Assembly: GCA_029051835.1 (NCBI GenBank)
Contig: JAIDKJ010000036.1
Location: 1 to 12,529 of the forward strand
DNA length: 12,529 nt
Direction of reading: 5' to 3'
Origin: Paramuribaculum sp.
GTDB taxonomy: Bacteria > Bacteroidota > Bacteroidia > Bacteroidales > Muribaculaceae
Shown here: positions 6,781 to 12,529 of the stretch, one piece after another
How the letters are laid out: the number at the start of each line of letters is the position of its first letter
Position numbering within the stretch: the first letter of the stretch is position 1
Position numbers and translations under genes: made by a program
The notes under the pieces: model-generated
The model's input: the letters and a program-made list of their open reading frames with translations, nothing else
Databases searched by the model: none
Told to the model about the DNA's origin: nothing

Positions 6781-7767
6781 TGCCGGCGCCGACGTCGACG
6801 TCCCGGCAGGTGCTCCCCCGGCAGGTGCCGCAGCCGCATCGAAGCGCTCGTAAGCCTCCACTATGCGCTGCACCAGCGCATGGCGCACGATATCTTTCTT
6901 GCTGAATTCCACACGGCCTATCCCCTCCACTCCGCGGAGTATCTTCAGAGCCTGCACGAGGCCCGACTGCGTCGAACGCGGAAGGTCGATCTGCGTGGCG
7001 TCGCCGGTCACGATCATCTTGGCATTCATGCCCAGACGGGTCAGAATCATCTTTATCTGATGCGTCGTGGTGTTCTGAGCCTCGTCGAGCACTATTATCG
7101 CATCGTTGAGCGTGCGGCCGCGCATGAATGCCAGAGGCGCTATCTGTATCACCCCCGTTTCCATATACTCCTTGAGCTTCACGGCAGGTATCATATCCTC
7201 CAGCGCATCGTAGAGCGGCTGCAGATACGGATCGATCTTATCCTTCATGTCGCCGGGCAGGAAACCGAGCTTCTCACCGGCCTCCACCGCCGGACGCGAC
7301 AGTATGATACGCCGGGCCTCCTTGTTTTTGAGCGCCTTGACCGCAAGCGCTATGGCTATATAGGTCTTGCCGGTGCCGGCAGGACCCATGGCGAATGTCA
7401 GATCGTTGCTCCTGAACGCATCGACCAGACGCTGCTGGTTGGGCGTGCGCGCCGAGATAGGCTTGCCGTTGACGCCGAATATGATCACTCCGTCCGACTT
7501 CACGTCGCGGGGTTTCTCACCGCGCACTATATCGATGATCACATCCTCGGTCAGCTTGTTGTATTTCAGGCAATAATCCTCCAGTTCGTGGATTTTGCGC
7601 TCAAACTCAGCTGTTTCCTCGTCATCGCCTATCACCTTTATGACAGTGCCGCGCGCAGCCATCCGCAACTTCGGGAACAGATTGCGCACCAACTGCATGT
7701 TGCAGTTGTTCACACCATAAAAGCTCACCGGATCCACCCGGTCTATAATGACTATTCGCTCTATCAT
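6772..7767 (-). CDS. phoH: PhoH family ATPase
   Basis: A cytoplasmic P-loop NTPase related to the nucleotide-binding half of superfamily 1 helicases. Family members are linked to phosphate stress and RNA metabolism, and the biochemical role is still unsettled. Seen in the 331-residue product: Walker A GPAGTGKT (128-135), SRPAVEAGEKLGFLPGD (157-173), Walker B with IIVLDEAQN (224-232), the TGDATQIDLP motif (254-263), and QSGL (267-270). An N-terminal region of about 100 residues precedes the ATPase core, as in PhoL/YbeZ-like proteins. The last 21 residues are an Ala/Pro/Gly/Ser/Thr tail built partly by a 15-bp DNA repeat and appear dispensable. The ATG at 7767 follows a complete promoter by about 29 nt. 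It is convergent with the glycosyltransferase gene, with a 9-bp overlap of coding ends. Confidence 0.93.
   Translation of the reverse strand: MIERIVIIDRVDPVSFYGVNNCNMQLVRNLFPKLRMAARGTVIKVIGDDEETAEFERKIHELEDYCLKYNKLTEDVIIDIVRGEKPRDVKSDGVIIFGVNGKPISARTPNQQRLVDAFRSNDLTFAMGPAGTGKTYIAIALAVKALKNKEARRIILSRPAVEAGEKLGFLPGDMKDKIDPYLQPLYDALEDMIPAVKLKEYMETGVIQIAPLAFMRGRTLNDAIIVLDEAQNTTTHQIKMILTRLGMNAKMIVTGDATQIDLPRSTQSGLVQALKILRGVEGIGRVEFSKKDIVRHALVQRIVEAYERFDAAAAPAGGAPAGTSTSAPASE
6802..6828. repeat. 12-bp direct repeat inside the 3' end of phoH
   Basis: CCCGGCAGGTGC occurs at 6802-6813 and 6817-6828, a 15-bp period, so the reading frame is kept and the PhoH tail gains repeated Ala-Pro-Ala-Gly-Gly units. 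This looks like an in-frame duplication in a low-constraint C-terminus. Confidence 0.7.
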
Positions 7768-7799
7768 TTATGCAGTTTTTCTCTATCTATTAAATGCCA

Positions 7800-7831
7800 C
7801 AAAGTTAACATTTGTTTTCAACACCGTCAAA
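7800..7831 (-). promoter_or_regulatory. Complete Bacteroidetes promoter of phoH
   Basis: On the minus strand the -33 box is TTTG (plus-strand CAAA at 7828-7831). A 20-bp spacer and the -7 box TAACTTTG (plus-strand CAAAGTTA at 7800-7807) follow. Both match the Bacteroides consensus at ideal spacing. The predicted start is near 7796, giving a leader of about 29 nt. Confidence 0.75.
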
Positions 7832-7842
7832 GATCGCCGCAA

Positions 7843-7862
7843 TTATCCGTTTTTATCCGTTT
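7843..7862. repeat. Perfect tandem 10-mer between two divergent promoters (candidate operator)
   Basis: TTATCCGTTT is present twice in direct tandem (7843-7852 and 7853-7862). The 10-bp period equals about one helical turn, placing both copies on the same DNA face. The repeat lies 11 bp from the phoH -33 box and 17 bp from the -33 box of the divergent exported-protein operon, where an activator or a shared repressor would bind. No regulator gene is nearby. Confidence 0.6.
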
Positions 7863-7879
7863 TCGTCAAGGCGCCGCGT

Positions 7880-7911
7880 TTTGTTTTTTTGTGAAAATTT
7901 CATTAATTTTG
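7880..7911 (+). promoter_or_regulatory. Complete Bacteroidetes promoter of the exported propeller/caspase operon
   Basis: TTTG (-33) at 7880-7883, a 20-bp spacer, and TAATTTTG (-7) at 7904-7911 all match the consensus. The predicted start is near 7915, about 40 nt before the ATG at 7955. No comparable promoter is seen before the next two genes, so this one probably serves all three. Confidence 0.78.
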
Positions 7912-7919
7912 TGCCGCCG

Positions 7920-7933
7920 TTGCCCGACGGCAA
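7920..7933 (+). other. Short stem-loop at the 5' end of the operon leader
   Basis: TTGCC (7920-7924) can pair with GGCAA (7929-7933) around the tetraloop CGAC, about 5 nt from the predicted transcript start. No T-run follows, so it is not a terminator. It could protect the 5' end of the mRNA. With only five base pairs it may also be chance. Confidence 0.35.
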
Positions 7934-7954
7934 ACCACTGTGATAAATCCGGAT

Positions 7955-10045
7955 ATGATTCATTCTAAACTTATACCTTTAGCTATATCGTTGATTATCA
8001 GCGGGGGAGGGCATTTACACGCCTCTGAAACAGACTCACTGACAGGAGTAGGGATCGACAAGACTCTCGACTACCGGCTCAAAGAGCAGCCCCGACAGAT
8101 CGACAACTATCTCTATTCCATCTTCGCCGCGGCCGACGCCAACGTCTACAATCTGCGCGGATTCCCCATCGGCAAGATCAAAAAAACTCCCCTGTCGCTA
8201 AAAGTCAACCCCGCAGGCCATTCCTACGCGCTGCTGACCGGCGACGACAGAAACACACAGCTCGAAATCTCACCGATAGGCACGAGCAAGGTGCCTCGGC
8301 GCAAGATCCCGGCCACACATCCTACAGCCATAGCCTATACGGCCGACAGCCGTCTGCTCGTGGTGGCCGACGGACACTCGCTGCTGCTTTTCGACTCACG
8401 CACCGCCGAGCCGCGCGGACAGATCGCGCTATCGATCGCCGACACCCCCACGGCAGTTGCAGTCAGCCCCGACGGACGCTTCTGGGCCATAGCCGGAGGT
8501 GAAAACATCGAGATCATCAATGCTGAGGATATGAAACCGCTGACGGTCGTCAAGGCCGGATCGGCGGTGACGCATCTGGTATTCGATTCGGCCTCGTCGA
8601 CTCTCGGAGCCACGGTGGCCGAGCCGATGCTGCTCACATGGACCACCGCCGGATTCGAGCAGACAGGACGGTTCAGCCTCCCTGCGCCCGCATCGACGGT
8701 CGATTTCCATCCGCAAGGCAAATACGCCGCCCTCGCCATGCAGGGCGACAAGGTCTACATACTCAATCTGATCGAGCCTAAGGAGAACTACACCATTGCC
8801 GATCCGTCGGGCGGACTCGACCGTGCGCGCTTCATCACCGACGGCAAAGGCACACTGTTTCTGGCCCACACCACGCCCTCGTCGGTACGCTACAAGCGCA
8901 TAACCGGATTCACGCCCCACTTCACGAGAATGCTTGAGGACGAGCTCAACAGGCGCATGCTCGAATGGACGCGCATGAGGCCGATGGAAACCGACGAGCA
9001 GTATGCCGAGCGCGTCAACCCGGAGTCGACCGCACGGCAGAGAAAGCTCTTCGCCAACGAGATCGCCACATCGCTCGCGGGCGACCTCGTCAGCCACTCC
9101 GACGTCACCCTCGGAGGCTACAATCCCTCCACCGGAATGCTCGCCGTAGGCATGGGCAATCTCCCGTCGGTATACCTCACCGTGCCCGAAGAGGATGTGG
9201 AGGCATTCGGCAGCGGATCCGACATCGAATTCCGCAATCCGGTCTACGGACTGGCCGCCGACGACACCTTCGTGCTCATCTACGCCGAGGTCTACAACCG
9301 CAACAACGGCAAGACCTACGTGTTCGACAATCTCGACAACCAGAATCTCGACTATCTGGCCACCGACGACTCATTCATGTCGCTTGAGCTTGTCAGACAG
9401 TCGCAGCGCGAGGACGCGCGCCTCCAGGCCATGCGCGACGAGGTAGTCAAGGCCGCCATGAGCGACAGCGTCATTTCAGAACACACCACCATCGACGTCA
9501 ACGCCGGCATTGTGCCGTCGACCGGAGCCGACGGACGCCGCACCAACGACTACCGCATCGACTTCACCTACACGGTCGATCCCGACTTTTCGGCCAAAGA
9601 GGATTTCGCCCCGGGCAAATATCTTGTGGAGGAGTCGCCGGCAGCCACAGCCATGCTATCCATAGTCAGAAAAGCATTCGAGGGTGAGTTCGCGCGCTAT
9701 GTGGCGCCGGGCAAACGCGTGAAAATACTGCTCACCGGCACCGCCGACGCGCTCCCCATCACACGTCCGCTACGCTACGACGGATCTATGGGCGAATGGG
9801 CCGACGAACCATGCCGGATCGACGGCGACCTGTCGGCCATAAGCGTCGACAAGGCCGGAGGCATTGCCACCAACGAGCAGCTCGCATTCATGCGCGCGCA
9901 GGCCGTCAAGGCGCAGCTTCAGAAGAGCATCGCCCCGCTTGCGGAGATGCAGACCGTCTACGACTTCTCCATACGTCTGAGCAAGGAGAAAGGTGGGGCA
10001 CACCGGCGCATCAATATCTCGTTCGTGTTCCCCGATGCGCTCTGA
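7955..10045 (+). CDS. Exported WD40-like beta-propeller protein with divergent OmpA-like C-terminus
   Basis: A 696-residue predicted periplasmic or outer-membrane-associated protein. Residues 1-24 form a signal peptide (MIHSKL, a hydrophobic core, then LHAS). About 55-315 carry repeated beta-propeller blade patterns, for example PTAIAYTADSRLLVVADG, PTAVAVSPDGRFWAIAGG and STVDFHPQGKYAALAMQG. About 320-560 is a region I cannot assign, beginning with a charged helix (EDELNRRMLEWTRMRPMETDEQYAERV) and then beta-rich sequence. Residues 588-692 resemble an OmpA-like domain: TGTAD (594-598), NEQLAFMRAQAVKAQL (640-655), which follows the NxxLSxxRAxxVxxxL signature with Ala for Ser, and HRRINI (683-688). 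OmpA-like domains bind peptidoglycan. The ATG at 7955 is preferred because it gives a compact signal peptide; a GTG at 7940 would add five residues. It is the first gene of the operon, 37 bp before the caspase gene. Confidence 0.75.
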   Translation: MIHSKLIPLAISLIISGGGHLHASETDSLTGVGIDKTLDYRLKEQPRQIDNYLYSIFAAADANVYNLRGFPIGKIKKTPLSLKVNPAGHSYALLTGDDRNTQLEISPIGTSKVPRRKIPATHPTAIAYTADSRLLVVADGHSLLLFDSRTAEPRGQIALSIADTPTAVAVSPDGRFWAIAGGENIEIINAEDMKPLTVVKAGSAVTHLVFDSASSTLGATVAEPMLLTWTTAGFEQTGRFSLPAPASTVDFHPQGKYAALAMQGDKVYILNLIEPKENYTIADPSGGLDRARFITDGKGTLFLAHTTPSSVRYKRITGFTPHFTRMLEDELNRRMLEWTRMRPMETDEQYAERVNPESTARQRKLFANEIATSLAGDLVSHSDVTLGGYNPSTGMLAVGMGNLPSVYLTVPEEDVEAFGSGSDIEFRNPVYGLAADDTFVLIYAEVYNRNNGKTYVFDNLDNQNLDYLATDDSFMSLELVRQSQREDARLQAMRDEVVKAAMSDSVISEHTTIDVNAGIVPSTGADGRRTNDYRIDFTYTVDPDFSAKEDFAPGKYLVEESPAATAMLSIVRKAFEGEFARYVAPGKRVKILLTGTADALPITRPLRYDGSMGEWADEPCRIDGDLSAISVDKAGGIATNEQLAFMRAQAVKAQLQKSIAPLAEMQTVYDFSIRLSKEKGGAHRRINISFVFPDAL

Positions 10046-10082
10046 CCCTAAATCACCACAATTCACCCGCTGACACACTATC

Positions 10083-12008
10083 ATGACCTACCGACATATC
10101 CTCACTCTCATAGCCGTGGCCCTGTGCGCCACACTCAATCTCGGCGCGCAGACCGACGTCGAGAAAGCCGATCGCGACTTCGCCGAGTTCCGGCGCATAC
10201 AGTCGGCCGGCAATGCCGACGGAGCCGCCTACGGCCGTCTGCGCGACGCCTACGCGGCCTACCGTCAGGCCATCGCCGACACCCGGCCCGACACCCCGGA
10301 GCGGCAGCATCTGCGCGCGGCTCTGCGCGACGTGTTCCCCTACCTGCGGCAGGCAGCCTACTACTACGCGGCCGCCAACGATCAGGCGATGGTGCTACGC
10401 TTCGCGGCCGACTATATCGACCTGTCGCTGCTGCCGGCTATGGGCGAAGACCGGCTCAACGAGTCGCCGGGCTACCCCGTGCTTGCCAATCTCGCCGCCA
10501 CCAACATCTACAACCGGGGCGACTATCAGAACGCCATACTCTACTTTCAGGCCTACCTCTCGAGCGGCGACACCGCCAACCGCGAACTCGCCTTCGAGGG
10601 ACTCGCACGCAGCTACTACGAGCTGCGCAACTACGACAACGCCGTATATATAGCCGCACAGGGCGCCGCCACATATCCGCGCAACTGGAATATGCTCATC
10701 GTAGGCATAGAGTCGGCCGGACGCAACGGCAACGACACCCACATGGAGCAGTTTCTCGAAAAGGCGCTCGCCATCAGGCCGGGGCACAACGGGCTGCTCG
10801 AATACAAAGGCAAAATGCTTGAACGCATGAAGCGTTACGACGAGGCGGCGGCTACGTTCCGCACTCTCGCCGCAGCCAATCCGTCGAGCCTCGACTACGC
10901 CTGCCATCTGGCCTTCGACCTCTACAACAGCGGGGTCAAGGCCATGCCCTCCGACTCGGCACGCATGCGCTTTCAGGAGGCCATACCGCTGCTTGACGAC
11001 ATCCTGGCCAACTCCCCCTACGCCGTCAACGTGGCCCACGCCCTGGCCGTGTGCTACAACATGACCGGACAGACCGATAAGCTTCGCCAGGCCAACGCCA
11101 CGCTCACCGCACTGCGGGCGCCCGAAGTGGCGCAGGAGTCCGTTCCGGCCGAGGAGAGCGCCTACATGCCGCAGGTCAACTACACTCCCGCCGTCAGCCA
11201 GCCGGTGGCGGCAGCCGACCAGCCGGCCGACGTCGACATCAACATACCGATCGCCAAGGCTGAGCGAGCCGACACCTACGTGATGATCATCGGCAACGAA
11301 AACTACAAATATTTCTCCGACGTGGCCTACGCCCACCGCGACGGCAAGACATTCGCCGAATATTGCCGCAAGGCGCTCGGAGTGCCCGCCGACAATATCC
11401 GCGAACGCTACGACGCCACACTGTCGGAGATCCGCGAGCCGCTGCGCTATCTCGAAGAGAAGTGCCGCATGAATCCCGACCGTCTCAACATCATCGTCTA
11501 CTACGCCGGCCACGGAGTGCCCGACGTGGCCCGGGGCACAGCCCATCTGCTCCCCACCGACGCATCGGGCACCGACTTCGAGTCGTGTCTGGAGCTCGAC
11601 CGCCTCTACTCGATGCTCGACGAGATGCCGGCGCGAAGCGTGACAGTGTTTCTCGACGCCTGCTTCAGCGGAGCCACACGAGGCAACGAGATGCTCTTCG
11701 CAGAGCGTTTCGTCGAATACGAGGTGGAGGACGCCGTAGCCAAAGGAAAGACAGTGGTGTTCAGCGCCACCACCGGCAAGCAGACAGCCATGGCCTACGA
11801 CGACAAGCGCCACGGATTCTTCACCTACTATCTCCTCAAAAGCCTGCAGGAAAGCGGAGGCGAAATCACCCTCGGCGAACTCGCCGAGAGGCTGACAAGG
11901 GAGGTCGACAACAAGGCTTTTGACAAGAAAAACAAGCATCAGACACCCACCGTCAACGCATCGGCCGCCCTCGGCGACGAATGGAAGTCGCGGCGCCTCT
12001 CCGACTGA
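10083..12008 (+). CDS. Exported TPR-caspase family protease (peptidase C14-like)
   Basis: A 641-residue predicted exported cysteine protease. Residues 1-23 are a signal peptide (cleavage after LGAQ or nearby). About 30-345 are helical with TPR-like repeats, clearest at 133-165, 168-200 and 236-268. About 346-392 is a Pro/Ala-rich linker. Residues 397-637 are a caspase-fold domain: YVMIIGNENY (399-408), the AHRDGKTFAEY stretch with D420, the catalytic His in YYAGHG (H477), and the catalytic Cys in FLDACFSG (C527), followed by VVFSATTGKQTAM and HGFFTYYLL. Both catalytic residues are intact, so an active enzyme is expected. D420 and D525 sit where metacaspases have acidic S1 residues, which suggests cleavage after Arg or Lys rather than Asp. 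TPRs imply a protein partner, possibly the co-encoded propeller protein. The start is the ATG at 10083; no separate promoter is seen in the 37-bp gap. Substrate unknown. Confidence 0.88.
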   Translation: MTYRHILTLIAVALCATLNLGAQTDVEKADRDFAEFRRIQSAGNADGAAYGRLRDAYAAYRQAIADTRPDTPERQHLRAALRDVFPYLRQAAYYYAAANDQAMVLRFAADYIDLSLLPAMGEDRLNESPGYPVLANLAATNIYNRGDYQNAILYFQAYLSSGDTANRELAFEGLARSYYELRNYDNAVYIAAQGAATYPRNWNMLIVGIESAGRNGNDTHMEQFLEKALAIRPGHNGLLEYKGKMLERMKRYDEAAATFRTLAAANPSSLDYACHLAFDLYNSGVKAMPSDSARMRFQEAIPLLDDILANSPYAVNVAHALAVCYNMTGQTDKLRQANATLTALRAPEVAQESVPAEESAYMPQVNYTPAVSQPVAAADQPADVDINIPIAKAERADTYVMIIGNENYKYFSDVAYAHRDGKTFAEYCRKALGVPADNIRERYDATLSEIREPLRYLEEKCRMNPDRLNIIVYYAGHGVPDVARGTAHLLPTDASGTDFESCLELDRLYSMLDEMPARSVTVFLDACFSGATRGNEMLFAERFVEYEVEDAVAKGKTVVFSATTGKQTAMAYDDKRHGFFTYYLLKSLQESGGEITLGELAERLTREVDNKAFDKKNKHQTPTVNASAALGDEWKSRRLSD

Positions 12009-12070
12009 ACCGCCCCGACTCCGACCGGATTATTCACAAAAAACCAATCCATATTTCAACCACTATCCTT

Positions 12071-12529
12071 ATGAAGACAAGACTTTTTCTTGCTGCCGCA
12101 GTCATGATGCTCATGGCGGCCGCATCGCCCGCCGTCGCGCAGCAGACCGGCGACGGCAAGCAGGCCGTCACCCGCGTGGTCAAAGGAGCCGTCATCGACA
12201 AGAACGGCAACCCCATACCCGGAGCCACAGTCCGCGCCACCGGCGGAGCCGAAGTGACCGTAACCGACGCCGACGGCACCTACTCGATCGAAGTGCCCGT
12301 ATGGCTCAAGAGCCTCACCGCATCCTACACCGGCATGATGGACAAGAAGATCAAGCTCACCCCCGCCGGCACCACCATATTCACCCTCAAGCCCGAACGC
12401 GGACAAACTTACGGCTTCATCAACCTTGTCGGCACACAGGTCTGGCAGGTCAAATCCAGCATAAAAGGCGTACCCGCACAGACGCAGCTCGGCATCATGG
12501 GCGGCGCCTACCGCAACTGGGGCGGCTAC
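12071..12529 (+). CDS. Exported CarboxypepD_reg-like protein, 3'-truncated by the window
   Basis: An open frame of 153 codons from the ATG at 12071 to the last base, without a stop. Residues 1-24 are a signal peptide (MKTRLFL, hydrophobic core, AVAQ). About 36-107 form a carboxypeptidase-regulatory-like beta-sandwich (CarboxypepD_reg/CarbopepD_reg_2): VVKGAVIDKNGNPIPGATV with the G-x-V-x-D-x-x-G-x-P-x-PGA-x-V pattern, then TVTDADGTYSIEVP. Such domains sit at the N-terminus of many Bacteroidetes outer-membrane proteins, including SusC-like transporters and surface adhesins. The sequence after residue 110 (GFINLVGTQVWQ, then GIMGGAYRNWGGY) is Gly/aromatic-rich and could begin a beta-barrel, but too little is present to decide. 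It starts 62 bp after the caspase gene with no promoter or terminator visible, so it is probably co-transcribed. Confidence 0.8.
   Translation, partial: MKTRLFLAAAVMMLMAAASPAVAQQTGDGKQAVTRVVKGAVIDKNGNPIPGATVRATGGAEVTVTDADGTYSIEVPVWLKSLTASYTGMMDKKIKLTPAGTTIFTLKPERGQTYGFINLVGTQVWQVKSSIKGVPAQTQLGIMGGAYRNWGGY

Noticed and set aside
6880..7968. 362-codon plus-strand open frame opposite phoH
   Set aside because: Antisense shadow of a clear PhoH gene. It also crosses the divergent promoter region and has no domain signature.
10395..11939. 514-codon minus-strand open frame opposite the caspase gene
   Set aside because: Long only because GC-rich codons on the plus strand give few stops on the reverse. 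It covers the conserved His and Cys motifs of the real gene and shows no coherent protein features of its own.
12009..12070. Possible promoter or terminator between the caspase and CarboxypepD_reg genes
   Set aside because: No TAnnTTTG box and no hairpin with a T-run. The A-run and AT-rich sequence just upstream of the ATG are normal for a Bacteroidetes translation start.

Overview
The window reads as chromosome of a Bacteroidales bacterium. Five upstream regions carry the Bacteroidetes -7 promoter box TAnnTTTG, two of them with a TTTG -33 box at a 20-bp spacing. Start codons lack Shine-Dalgarno sequences. The gene families also fit: AAA_14/DUF4143 ATPase, a secreted caspase-family protein, and a CarboxypepD_reg-like surface protein. 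The GC-rich codon usage after about position 1500 suggests a higher-GC lineage such as Muribaculaceae or Rikenellaceae. The family assignment is inference and was not tested by any search.

Layout. (1) Positions 1-1326: 3' part of an AAA_14/DUF4143 ATPase, visibly more AT-rich than everything downstream, probably accessory. (2) Positions 1327-1507: intergenic region with one promoter box and two 12-bp direct repeats, leading into an AraJ-like MFS exporter that ends 5 bp from a convergent operon. (3) Positions 2671-5008, minus strand: a YegS/BmrU-type lipid kinase followed after 16 bp by a dGTP triphosphohydrolase (dgt). (4) A roughly 50-bp divergent region with two almost leaderless promoters, then an ArnT-like membrane glycosyltransferase (plus strand) whose 3' end overlaps convergent phoH (minus strand) by 9 bp. 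(5) Positions 7768-7954: a compact divergent control region with two complete Bacteroidetes promoters and, midway between them, a perfect tandem 10-mer. (6) From 7955 to the window end, plus strand: an apparent operon of three exported proteins. These are a beta-propeller protein with a divergent OmpA-like C-terminus, a TPR/caspase-family protease with an intact His/Cys pair, and the start of a CarboxypepD_reg-like protein that runs off the window.

The housekeeping genes (dgt, lipid kinase, phoH, glycosyltransferase) look ordinary. The most interesting part is the exported propeller-OmpA / TPR-caspase / CarboxypepD_reg cluster. Its modules (TPR, WD40-like propeller, carboxypeptidase-regulatory fold, OmpA-like anchor) are those found together in the T9SS-associated protein PorE, here spread over three genes with a protease added. 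Whether this is a periplasmic or outer-membrane proteolytic system is inference. No RNA genes, insertion sequences, CRISPR arrays or convincing intrinsic terminators were seen, and no gene-free stretch exceeds 300 bases.
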